Assembly: GCA_910583555.1 (NCBI GenBank)
Contig: CAJTXO010000035.1
Span: 1 to 19,113, forward strand
Source: an uncultured Eubacterium sp.
GTDB taxonomy: Bacteria > Bacillota > Clostridia > Lachnospirales > Lachnospiraceae
DNA: 19,113 nt
Direction: 5' to 3'
The notes beneath the pieces were generated by a model that saw only the letters and a list, made by a program, of their open reading frames with translations, was not told where the DNA came from and ran no database searches. The translations under genes were made by a program, and so were the position numbers. Below are positions 7,801 through 14,234 of the stretch, in pieces. Positions within the stretch are counted from its first letter, which is position 1. The number at the start of each line of letters is the position of its first letter.

Positions 7801-8062
7801 TCCTTGCAATCTCACACTTTTTATGGAACTCGCTGATCGCATCCTCATATTCATCCCCGGCAGCCTTCTCCAGCCACTCCAAAGCCTGGCTCTCCGCCGA
7901 TGCTTTTTCGATCGGTACTGTTTCCTCTTCTACTGATGTAACCGGCATATCCATTGATTCCTCCGCCGCACGGCTTTCCCATGTACGGCAAAAGCACACC
8001 GATAATAAAACGCATAAGATCATACCTAATGTCCGTAAACATACCACTTTGTTTCTATCCAC
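4898..8062 (-). CDS. Large exported multidomain protein, first gene of the toxin-like operon
   Basis: A 1054-residue protein with a GTG start at 8062, AGGAGGA seven bases upstream, and a signal segment at residues 8-25. Residues about 60-300 carry prenyltransferase/squalene-oxidase-type repeats (NPDGGFGLD at 137-145; REDGSF at 275-280), giving an alpha/alpha-toroid. Residues about 418-635 look like a glutamine-amidotransferase-like Rossmann domain (SYQLMIIANDQD, then EYVRQGGVLLYGNCSEG), as in DUF4350-type surface proteins, without a clear catalytic set. Residues about 640-845 are Ig/CARDB-like strands. Residues about 855-1054 are a repetitive beta-solenoid-like end (VNGIIYALEGTVTI; IKGTIIAKRIQL). 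It probably acts outside the cell as carrier or scaffold for the two following proteins. A piece of it is duplicated at 622-760. Confidence 0.75.
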   Translation of the reverse strand: MDRNKVVCLRTLGMILCVLLSVCFCRTWESRAAEESMDMPVTSVEEETVPIEKASAESQALEWLEKAAGDEYEDAISEFHKKCEIARIFNIYDVLRPEELNRYFGQIEKVANTDWMARYFGATGDNAAFHTLFSMQNPDGGFGLDENYVSEAYDSYLVAINCASVNTNLVDTNSIETERLKQYFAETLDLSEEEMVKGQKIDILRFLLDRAGKGPEKKKLLAKYETLYQEAVDHSGEKLNSSNYEYVLKSWMLLAQNNKLAHMEDKIELLENRQREDGSFEGSVEHTCLALECLKTVKEAVKRKLGIDECRLIPGTEVLYAGNDGKVDVRLCLSYSAIMDTAITIQTEITCDGTKVDEKENTYTLSGNQTEDETRLFIYDFDTSQTCIYHIDSVIYDEEGRKLGSDSQKLRVIPKGEGIDICLIETVLPWNCSSNTRLLNQLELPFDKVSVSKAGEMDLSSYQLMIIANDQDSGSYNQLAKMDAKLTEYVRQGGVLLYGNCSEGHVGGKSYVKLPGGVEMRHQNVTQNEVVDQEHPVVCGGFSDGIKLQSSDLRGSYASHNYLVKDTLPDGANVIIADANHHPTLAEYPLGDGLVIGSGMTWEFYFQMNGALYSKKAMDDLFLYAYRQAEERQKECIQTELTLDGEEYEAEQDVTIHVQAEVLNQAGEITGTVSICDEQGVMVETLDDAVKLEQSWDQSYVWNTGERMSGTYKACVVWENRNGETCRTERAFRIRPDGDLKNELSVTPSSPKRGEEIFIRDIIRNTSTNSVKNGLVERIRIENADGKTVAQFSTELDQFRAKGKQIQERSLETDEFSAGTYTVTAEIWEEGELLSSHAAEFLVTEEVKPKEIDFSLYSTDGDIQIGCCQATVQKSIYARQNLMFNGSILNAASRVMAGGNVQAYGWIIDMKEKLENTEAPLIPDVEQFFVEPVKNYAKEKELFLFSECVKYKDDVYCQNTSSMYTNLVEMDGSLVSEQDISINAGQVRIGEDSEKQRILCSRKGNITINTTDLSVNGIIYALEGTVTIQTCNTKIKGTIIAKRIQLQGSYFTFE

Positions 8063-8117
8063 TCTTGTTTCCTCCTAAAATATGAATGTAACACCTCGTA
8101 ATCCGGCCAAATGGTAT

Positions 8118-8131
8118 CACATATATTATAT
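8118..8131 (-). promoter_or_regulatory. Possible promoter of the toxin-like operon
   Basis: A minus-strand TATAAT lies at 8125-8130 in a very AT-rich stretch between the terminator at 8170-8210 and the GTG start at 8062. The -35 is not convincing. Since a terminator separates this operon from the upstream cotH gene, a promoter must lie here or nearby. Confidence 0.4.
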
Positions 8132-8169
8132 TTTTTACAATCAATACCGCAGAAGTTCCACTCCCAACT

Positions 8170-8210
8170 AAAAAAGACTGCACACTATTTCTTCATCCTA
8201 GTGCACAGTC
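8170..8210 (-). terminator. Intrinsic terminator after the cotH-like gene
   Basis: On the minus strand GACTGTGCACTA (8210-8199) pairs with TAGTGTGCAGTC (8187-8176), 12 bp including two G-U pairs, around an 11-base loop. Six T residues follow directly (8175-8170). It sits 11 bases after the cotH-like stop codon and separates that operon from the toxin-like one. Confidence 0.9.
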
Positions 8211-8221
8211 CTGTGAGAACA

Positions 8222-10093
8222 CTATTTCCCCATCCGGCCTCCCATCGCCCCCATGCTCGAAATGTCCATCTCCCCCGCATCAATTAAACTCTCTTCACTC
8301 TGCGTCTCCGCCGTAGAGCCGATCGCACCGGAAATCTGCCCCTTTACACTTTCCGCTCGCAGTAAGCAAAATTCCTTTAACGTATCAATCCCCGTTTCAA
8401 ATTCCTCATACGTACAGAATTTAGTGGGATCGTCCTGCACATAGGGCGCGATCATCGTTTTTACGGAATCTATCATTTCGGCAAACTTCCCGCTGTCAAA
8501 ATAATCCGAAATAAACTGCGAAAAATACTGGTGGTAAATTTCTGTATACGCTTCCTCGCTAAAGATCCAAGCAAGCATCGGCCTGTCCTCGGTACTCCCT
8601 CCGGACACAGGAGAATCGATCGGATCATTTACCAGCTCTGTCGCATTACTCGTATGTTCAAATGCTCCAAATGCTAAATTGTAATCCCAGGGGATCATCC
8701 CCATCTTCCCATCTTCCTCATACAAATAGTAGTTATGGATCATAGCTCCCGTATAACTGTCAAAATTCAGCACGAAATTGTGTACGACAAAATAACGGAT
8801 CACTTCCTCCACATCAACTACCTGCTCAGGGTTTTCACCACTGTTCAGTCCTTTCAGCGACTCGATCAGACGCTTTTTATCCTGATCTGTCACATCGACG
8901 ACAGCATTATCAAATATATTTTTGTAACTGTCAATATTATCATCAATATATTTCAACAATACATCATCGCTTCCCTTGCCCATCCCGCCCGGCTTGCCGC
9001 CGCGCCCTGGGAACTCAGGCTTTTCGATGGATGAGGTTTCTCCCTCCGGCATTTTACCGCCCACACTGTTACTATCAGCGCCGGGACTATCCCCATTTGG
9101 CATTCCGCCACTCCATCCGGAACTATCCGGTCTTTCTCCACCCGGCATTCCTCCTGACCAGTCACCATCCGGCCTCTCCCCACTCGGCACTTCTCCCGGG
9201 CCGGCACCATCCGGTTTCTCTCCAACCGGCGTTCCTCCTGACCAGTCACCATCCGGCCTCCCCCTGCCCGGCATTCCTCCCGGCTCAGCGCCATCCGGCT
9301 TCCCCCCATCCATCTCTCCGCCACCCGGCACATTTCCACCCGCATCTTCGCCATCCCCTTCCGAGGCACCACCTTTCCCACCGTTATTTTCCGTCCCATT
9401 CGAATCCACCCCTTTCTCCCCACCGTCCCACTCTTCCATCTTAAAATCCTTCCCGTTCCCGCGACCGCCGCCCATGCTCATACTGTCCGGCTTATAAAGA
9501 GTACCATAATCCGCCCCGTAATTCCGCTGGAGAAATGCCTCTTCCACTCCTTCTACCGCCAGATAAAGCCCCCACGTCTCCCCGTTTACGGAAATATTGA
9601 CAAAACTGCACAGAGGCGAAGCGGCACCGATTTCCGCCATCATCCGGTAACAAAGATAATCTTTCATATACGTATTATCCTGAATGATATTATTAAGGCA
9701 CAGCTTATCGAGCCCGTAATAATTGTTACTGACATCGTAATGATCAAACTCGATCTTAAAGCTATAGCGGTTATTGCCATACGCCTTCACCTGCGTCAGT
9801 GATGTATTTCCCTTCGCACGGATCGCCACGTTCCGGAACGGCTCGCCGTCAATGACGACCGTACAAACCGAATATTCCTCGTTTGTGCACGTACTGAGAA
9901 ACCCCTCCCAGTCATCCATCACAATGTCGATCGTATGCACGGAAGAGGTCGCAAACAGGCGCTTCTCGTAACCAGTGACCGCGGACGCCTTTTGTATGCC
10001 AAAGTACCCGCCGTTCATAAAAAGGACCGTAAGAATGAGCGCCACGATCAGGGACGCGCAGCAGATCCGATCCAAATGCTTATGAGTAGACAT
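8222..10093 (-). CDS. CotH kinase family protein
   Basis: A 623-residue protein. The start at ATG 10093 has GGGAGGG seven bases ahead and lies 13 bases after the DUF4956 stop. Residues 11-30 are a membrane anchor, so the bulk should lie outside the cell. The CotH fold is seen at residues 50-200 (AIRAKGNTS, YYGLDKLCLNN, GETWGLYLAVEGV) and 380-560, with the signature motif WDYNLAFG at 469-476 (candidate metal-binding D470). CotH proteins are atypical kinases; spore-coat CotH phosphorylates coat proteins. Residues about 205-375 are a Gly/Pro/Asp-rich insert with 14-residue tandem repeats, splitting the kinase in two. Position after VTC and DUF4956 genes is a recurrent arrangement in Clostridia. 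The substrate is unknown. Confidence 0.9.
   Translation of the reverse strand: MSTHKHLDRICCASLIVALILTVLFMNGGYFGIQKASAVTGYEKRLFATSSVHTIDIVMDDWEGFLSTCTNEEYSVCTVVIDGEPFRNVAIRAKGNTSLTQVKAYGNNRYSFKIEFDHYDVSNNYYGLDKLCLNNIIQDNTYMKDYLCYRMMAEIGAASPLCSFVNISVNGETWGLYLAVEGVEEAFLQRNYGADYGTLYKPDSMSMGGGRGNGKDFKMEEWDGGEKGVDSNGTENNGGKGGASEGDGEDAGGNVPGGGEMDGGKPDGAEPGGMPGRGRPDGDWSGGTPVGEKPDGAGPGEVPSGERPDGDWSGGMPGGERPDSSGWSGGMPNGDSPGADSNSVGGKMPEGETSSIEKPEFPGRGGKPGGMGKGSDDVLLKYIDDNIDSYKNIFDNAVVDVTDQDKKRLIESLKGLNSGENPEQVVDVEEVIRYFVVHNFVLNFDSYTGAMIHNYYLYEEDGKMGMIPWDYNLAFGAFEHTSNATELVNDPIDSPVSGGSTEDRPMLAWIFSEEAYTEIYHQYFSQFISDYFDSGKFAEMIDSVKTMIAPYVQDDPTKFCTYEEFETGIDTLKEFCLLRAESVKGQISGAIGSTAETQSEESLIDAGEMDISSMGAMGGRMGK
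9085..9305 (-). repeat. 42-bp (14-residue) tandem repeats inside the cotH-like gene
   Basis: About five units of the pattern RPDGDWSGGMPGGE follow each other (residues about 264-336). At DNA level a near-identical stretch recurs 84 bases apart (9151 and 9235), i.e. two units, so the array is recent enough to keep nucleotide similarity. Confidence 0.8.
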
Positions 10094-10106
10094 TTACCAT
10101 CCCTCC

Positions 10107-10778
10107 CTATCCCATATACTCTCCATTATAGCTGACGAGAACGGCGCTGTTGACACCATCCATTTCCGACAGCTCATTGACAAAATCCGTATTATCTTCT
10201 TTCATGCGGATTTCGAGGTTTAATTCCACGGCCCCTTTTTGCACCGTTTTACTCTTGACCACGCACTTTTGTACCCGCAAACCGAGAAATTCCCTCGCCC
10301 TCTTCTCACTTTTGCTGTCATCGCAGGAAATCACGACGATATACGGATTCCAGTGCGGCTTTCTGTTCACAAATATGAGAAGGACAACGCCGACGAGCGC
10401 GCTGCCAAACACGGCAAGTGGCAGCATTCCCGCCGCCAGTACGATGCCGGCGGCGATCGACCAGAACAGGAACGCGATGTCGAGCGGTTCTTTGATCGCC
10501 GTGCGGAAGCGGACGATCGAGAGCGCGCCGACCATACCTAGTGAGAGCACTACATTAGAAGTTACCGCCAATATTACAACCGTTGTGATCATCGTCAGCG
10601 CGACCAGCGTCGTGCCAAAACTGGATGAATACATCACTCCCTGATACGTCTTTTTGTAGACAAAGAAAATAAACATGCCGATTCCAAATGCCAATACGAG
10701 CGCCAGCGCCATATCCAATATACTGATACTCGCGACACGCTCCATAAAACTTGATTTAAAAATATCCTGAAATGTCAT
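10107..10778 (-). CDS. DUF4956 domain membrane protein
   Basis: A 223-residue protein starting at ATG 10778 with GGAGG six bases ahead. Residues about 20-42, 52-80 and 100-137 hold several hydrophobic spans, joined by the conserved stretch VGALSIVRFRTAIKEPLDIAFLFWSIAAG that marks DUF4956 (conserved R and E/P/D between helices). The C-terminal 80 residues form a soluble, ACT-like sized domain. The biochemical role of the family is unknown, but it is regularly found with VTC-type polyphosphate polymerases and CotH proteins, as here (VTC gene upstream, cotH downstream). It may be a channel or membrane partner for the polymer. Family assignment is confident; function is inference. Confidence 0.88.
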   Translation of the reverse strand: MTFQDIFKSSFMERVASISILDMALALVLAFGIGMFIFFVYKKTYQGVMYSSSFGTTLVALTMITTVVILAVTSNVVLSLGMVGALSIVRFRTAIKEPLDIAFLFWSIAAGIVLAAGMLPLAVFGSALVGVVLLIFVNRKPHWNPYIVVISCDDSKSEKRAREFLGLRVQKCVVKSKTVQKGAVELNLEIRMKEDNTDFVNELSEMDGVNSAVLVSYNGEYMG

Positions 10779-10806
10779 ACAAATCCTCCATTCTAATTTC
10801 CCTTCA

Positions 10807-10874
10807 CTACTGATCTCTCTTGACCACTAATCTCTCTTGACTACGGGTTTCTCTTCACTACTGATTTTTCTTCA
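10807..10874. repeat. Four tandem 17-bp repeats in the VTC-DUF4956 gap
   Basis: Units of 17 bases lie head to tail at 10807, 10824, 10841 and 10858; the pattern is CTACTGATCTCTCTTGA with a few changes per unit. A partial unit precedes them at 10797-10806. They occupy the 143-base gap between two genes that otherwise read as one operon. Possible roles are an mRNA structure or processing site, or a length-variable spacer. Confidence 0.8.
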
Positions 10875-10921
10875 CTTTTTTTAACTTCTTACTTTCACCC
10901 CACAACCGACTTACTTTCATA

Positions 10922-11593
10922 CTACCCATAGATCCGGCAGGCCGCGTATTTGGAAAATGCCCCGGCCGAACAACCAGCGGTCCGTACCGCATCACGGATA
11001 ATATCAGGCAGAAATTCATCCCACTTTATTTCAAGGACGGCCGGCGCTTCTCCGGCCGGGAGCGTTACCGCAGCCGGGTTCAAAAATTCCTCCCCGCGCA
11101 TTCCCGTGCGGATATTCGTATCGAGTGTCACGCGCACATTACCCGGCGCATAGACAAACGGCTCCCTCTCGTAATCTACGATCACCTTTGGGCGAAGCAT
11201 CTGTTTTCTCATCTTTACATAAAGTTCCTTTACCAATTCATCCCCGCCAGCAAGCATCCAGCTGTCGTCGCCGTCCAGCAGCGCCTGAACCTGCTCCCGC
11301 TGCAAAACAGCACTTTCCTTGCGGCACAGTCCATTGACCTTGCTCTTCTTTTCCAGCCGGATAAACGACGGATCCTCATTATAATAGCGGATGCGGAATT
11401 TTTCCCGCCGGTTCACGCCGTCTATCTTTTCCCGCAGTACCTTGTCATGGGCATTGTCAAAATACAGGCTGCGGATGCGGTAAGTTCCCCCGGTCGCGTG
11501 GGGATCCCGTTTCGCCACCGCGGACAGCCGCTGCCGGACGGTCAGCAGGCTGCCATAGTCCAGTTCGTATTTCCATTCATGTCGATAAACCAT
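10922..11593 (-). CDS. Polyphosphate polymerase (VTC) domain protein
   Basis: A 223-residue protein. I choose ATG 11593 (MVYRHEWKYEL) because AAGGAG lies six bases ahead and VTC domains begin with this R-x-E-x-K-Y motif; an upstream GTG/ATG-type extension would add 20 unrelated residues. VTC tunnel motifs are visible in order: YRIRSLYFDN, REKFRIRYY, LEKKSK, RPKVIVDYER, LEIKWDEFLP and SKYAAC. VTC domains polymerise phosphate from nucleotide triphosphate inside a basic tunnel, and in bacteria stand near DUF4956 and CotH genes. No membrane segment is present, so it likely works at the inner face of the membrane with the DUF4956 protein. Whether this copy makes polyphosphate cannot be told from sequence. 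Confidence 0.88.
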   Translation of the reverse strand: MVYRHEWKYELDYGSLLTVRQRLSAVAKRDPHATGGTYRIRSLYFDNAHDKVLREKIDGVNRREKFRIRYYNEDPSFIRLEKKSKVNGLCRKESAVLQREQVQALLDGDDSWMLAGGDELVKELYVKMRKQMLRPKVIVDYEREPFVYAPGNVRVTLDTNIRTGMRGEEFLNPAAVTLPAGEAPAVLEIKWDEFLPDIIRDAVRTAGCSAGAFSKYAACRIYG

Positions 11594-11701
11594 CTGGTTC
11601 TCCTTTCCGCACAGGAATGGCAAAAAAATCCTCCTGCACTTTGGTAGACTCATTGTACAGAAGGAAGCTTGAACTTTTATTGAATTGTACTAAAAATCTT
11701 G

Positions 11702-12949
11702 TTAATCGAGTGGGATGCGGACCGCAAACTCGATCTTACCGCCGCTGCACTGTACACGGATCCTGCCGCCATGCACTTCCGTGATCGCCTTCGCGATCGA
11801 GAGGCCGAGCCCGTAATGCTGCCCGTCCCCGTTTCTCGCGGCATCCATACGATAAAACTGCTCAAAAAGCTGTTTTCTCTGCTCCGGCGGGATTTCCTCC
11901 CCCGCATTGATCACCGATAAGGCGGCGCTGCCCCGCTCTGCCCGCAGCGACAGCGCGATCTCTTTCCCCTTTTCCCCGTGACGCAGGGCGTTATCGAGCA
12001 AAATGGCCACGAGCTGCTTCAACTGCGCGTCATTTCCGCTTACGTACAGCCCCTCTTTGATCTCACACCGGAGCGGCATCTCCTTTTCATAGGCTACGCT
12101 CTCAAACGGCAGCGCCTCTCCTCCGACGAGACGGCTGAAATCCAGATGTTCTTTCCGCGGAGCGACCTGTTCGGTGCGGGCCAGTTCTAACAGCTGCCCG
12201 ACCAAAAGCCCCATGCGGTCATTTTCGTACCGGATATTGTCAAGCCACTGGTTGTCGCCGATTTCCCGCGAAAGGAGTTCCGCGTTTGCATTGACGACCG
12301 ATACCGGCGTTTTCAGTTCGTGGCCGGCATCGGAGATAAACTGCTTCTGTTTCTCATAGCTCTCCTCCAGCGGCCGCACGATACGTCTTGCAAGGTAAAC
12401 GGCGAGAAAAAACAGGGCAAGGATGACCACTCCCCCGAACATAAGCGTGTACCGGAATAATGTCGTCATACTTTCCTGCATGACCGTATTGTCCATAAAG
12501 GCGACCAGGAGATAACCGCCCTTGTCCGCCATCTGGTAGATCAGATTGCGTTTCATCCCGTCGCGGCTACCGCTGTTTACGATCTCCCGCGCGATCTCTG
12601 CCAATTCGTCATCGGCATACATTTCCGTCTGGCTGTTACTTACCTCGAGAACATCGGTGCCGTCGGTGGAAAGGGCGACCGAATAAAAAGTAGAAAGGCG
12701 GTAGGCCGGCGGATTCTCGAACGGCGGCTCCCCCCGTCCCGGTGATGGCGGTTCCCCGTGGCCTCCCGGCATGGGCCGCTCCCACGAGAGCCGGTACTGT
12801 TTGATATGCCGTTCTAGCATATCGCGGCTGCGGTTCAGCACCTCGTAGTAGCTGCAGGCGTAAATGATGCATAATGTTCCGATCCAAAGCAGTACGAGGA
12901 CCGCCATGATGGACGCAACAATTTTTCTCCTCGATTTCTTAAACATCAC
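11702..12949 (-). CDS. Sensor histidine kinase
   Basis: A 415-residue membrane kinase. The start is GTG 12949 or ATG 12946; both overlap the response-regulator stop (11 or 8 bases), so translation is coupled. Transmembrane spans at about 11-31 and 165-187 enclose an extracellular loop with a Pro/Gly-rich segment (MPGGHGEPPSPGRGEPP, about 60-76). The phosphoacceptor H210 lies in FISDAGHELKTP, the N box has N320 in LLDNALRH, and the G2 box is HYGLGLSIAK near 380. A HAMP domain is not obvious. It should phosphorylate the adjacent OmpR-type regulator. The signal is unknown; downstream VTC, DUF4956 and CotH genes on the same strand suggest cell-surface or phosphate-related control. Confidence 0.93.
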   Translation of the reverse strand: MMFKKSRRKIVASIMAVLVLLWIGTLCIIYACSYYEVLNRSRDMLERHIKQYRLSWERPMPGGHGEPPSPGRGEPPFENPPAYRLSTFYSVALSTDGTDVLEVSNSQTEMYADDELAEIAREIVNSGSRDGMKRNLIYQMADKGGYLLVAFMDNTVMQESMTTLFRYTLMFGGVVILALFFLAVYLARRIVRPLEESYEKQKQFISDAGHELKTPVSVVNANAELLSREIGDNQWLDNIRYENDRMGLLVGQLLELARTEQVAPRKEHLDFSRLVGGEALPFESVAYEKEMPLRCEIKEGLYVSGNDAQLKQLVAILLDNALRHGEKGKEIALSLRAERGSAALSVINAGEEIPPEQRKQLFEQFYRMDAARNGDGQHYGLGLSIAKAITEVHGGRIRVQCSGGKIEFAVRIPLD

Positions 12950-13622
12950 CGCACCTCAATTCATATCCGACGCCCCGCACCGCCTTGATAACGGTCTTCG
13001 CCTGTACAAAAGCAAGTTTTTTCCGGGTAAACGACATATAAACTTCGACCTTATTATATTCCGCCTCATTCTCAAATCCCCAGATCTTCACCGCCAGCTG
13101 CTCGCGCGTGAGGATCTGCCCCTGATTGGCGATGAGGTACTCGAGTATCTTGTACTCCTTCTCGCTGAGCCGCACGCTCTGCCCCGTCTCTGTGCCGTGC
13201 AGCATGAACGTATTGACATCCAGCATGATATCGCCAAACGAAAGCGTCCCGTCCGCCGACTGGATATTCCGTCTGACAAGCGCGCGCAGGCGGGCCAGCA
13301 ACTCTTCTGTCATAAACGGCTTCGTAAGATAATCGTCCGCGCCGCTGTCGAGCCCCGCCACTTTGTCCTCCACGCCGCCTTTCGCCGTAAGCATGAGGAT
13401 CGGCGTGCGGATTCCCCGCCGGCGGGCCTCCCCCGCCACCTCAAATCCATTTTTCCCCGGCAGCATGACGTCCAGAACGATGACGTCATACACATTTGTC
13501 TCAATCGCGTCCATTCCCGAATTTCCATCCGCGCAGTGATCCACTTCATAATGTTCCTGGCGCAGAAGTTCTATAAGCGCCTGCGCCATCCTCGTTTCAT
13601 CCTCAACTAACAATAACTTCAT
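12939..13622 (-). CDS. OmpR-family response regulator
   Basis: A 227-residue regulator. I take ATG 13622 (MKLLLVEDE) since GGGAGGAAG lies directly ahead; the GTG at 13640 would place that ribosome site inside the gene. The receiver domain has the acidic pair E7-D8, phosphoacceptor D51 in VIVLDVMLPG, the conserved T in MLTAK and K in YLTKPF. The C-terminal winged helix (residues about 130-225) has the OmpR/PhoB pattern LSEKEYKILEYL ... IWGFENEAEYNKVEVYMSFTRKKL ... IKAVRGVGYEL. It is the first gene of the run regulator, kinase, VTC, DUF4956, cotH and is likely to control that run. Confidence 0.95.
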   Translation of the reverse strand: MKLLLVEDETRMAQALIELLRQEHYEVDHCADGNSGMDAIETNVYDVIVLDVMLPGKNGFEVAGEARRRGIRTPILMLTAKGGVEDKVAGLDSGADDYLTKPFMTEELLARLRALVRRNIQSADGTLSFGDIMLDVNTFMLHGTETGQSVRLSEKEYKILEYLIANQGQILTREQLAVKIWGFENEAEYNKVEVYMSFTRKKLAFVQAKTVIKAVRGVGYELRCGDV

Positions 13623-13662
13623 CTCTTCCTCCCGATTCACAACAATCCTGTCACAATGACTT

Positions 13663-13698
13663 TACTAAAAGTATACTAAAAGAATAAACTGGCTGCAA
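13663..13698 (-). promoter_or_regulatory. Promoter of the two-component operon with a paired direct repeat
   Basis: On the minus strand TTGCAG (13693-13698) is 17 bases from TATACT (13670-13675). Overlapping the -10 and start site are two direct TTTTAGTA copies (13674-13681 and 13663-13670) with an 11-base period, the spacing used by OmpR-type dimers. This may be an autoregulatory site, or coincidence within an AT-rich promoter. Confidence 0.6.
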
Positions 13699-13719
13699 CA
13701 AACTTTTTTCTTAAAATAC

Positions 13720-13748
13720 TTGACAACTGTTATCGACTGTTATATACT
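13720..13748 (+). promoter_or_regulatory. Promoter and likely operator of the gntR-ABC operon
   Basis: TTGACA (13720-13725), 17 bases, TATACT (13743-13748): a near-consensus sigma-A promoter. The spacer contains ACTGTTAT twice (13726-13733 and 13736-13743) and a related ACTGTTTAT follows at 13746. Repeats placed between -35 and -10 would fit an operator for the GntR-family repressor encoded just downstream, as in YtrA-type autoregulated operons. Confidence 0.75.
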
Positions 13749-13843
13749 GTTTATCACAGAGGGGGATGCGCACCCTCCCCGCGCAGAACTATGCCGGCCG
13801 GCTGATAACCGCGGGAATACTAGAAATTGAGGTTTCGAATGAT

Positions 13844-14215
13844 ATGCATATTATCGTAAACAATACATCCATGATCCCCATTTACGAACAGATCATGGAA
13901 CAGGTCAAAACCGCCATTATCAATGGCGAACTGACAGAAGATACCATGCTCCCGTCCGTGAGAGGCTTATCGAAAGAATTAAAGATCAGCGCCCTCACGG
14001 TGAAGAAAGCGTATGACAATCTGGAGCAGGAAGGTTTTACCGTAACTGTCCACGGAAAAGGTACTTTTGTCGCCGCCGCCAATCAGGACCGTATCAAAGA
14101 AGAGCGGCAGAAAGAAGTCGAACAGGATCTGGAACGGGTAATCGCCAAAGCCAGAAGAGGCGGCCTGTCGGATGCGGAAATCCGCGGCATGTTTGACATC
14201 CTGTTGGGCGAGTAG
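13844..14215 (+). CDS. GntR-family regulator, YtrA type
   Basis: A 123-residue protein from ATG 13844 (MHIIVNNTSMIPIYEQI). A longer frame opens at ATG 13766, but that codon is only some 11 bases from the predicted transcript start and the extra residues do not fit the family, while YtrA-type proteins start just before the IPIYEQI motif and are about 120-130 long. The winged helix is clear: LPSVRGLSKELKISALTVKKAYDNLEQEGF and the wing VHGKGTFVA. The C-terminal tail is short and helical with no large effector domain. GAGG at 13829 is a modest ribosome site. It precedes ABC transporter genes and most likely represses its own operon until a cell-envelope or antibiotic signal acts. Confidence 0.9.
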   Translation: MHIIVNNTSMIPIYEQIMEQVKTAIINGELTEDTMLPSVRGLSKELKISALTVKKAYDNLEQEGFTVTVHGKGTFVAAANQDRIKEERQKEVEQDLERVIAKARRGGLSDAEIRGMFDILLGE

Positions 14216-14234
14216 AAAAAAGGAGAGAGATCAT

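Noticed and set aside
9085..9305. CRISPR array
   Set aside because: The periodicity is 42 bases without unique spacers and lies inside a coding frame; these are protein tandem repeats.
8976..9497. Proline-rich plus-strand frames of 173 and 137 codons
   Set aside because: They mirror the Gly/Pro/Asp repeats of the cotH-like gene on the opposite strand and lack ribosome sites.
11594..11701. Promoter between the histidine kinase and VTC genes
   Set aside because: Two minus-strand TACAAT-like boxes are present but neither has a -35 at proper spacing, so I do not call a separate promoter.
12864..13610. Plus-strand frame of 248 codons opposite the response regulator
   Set aside because: The minus-strand product is an unmistakable OmpR-family regulator; the plus-strand frame has no family features and is a GC-rich shadow.
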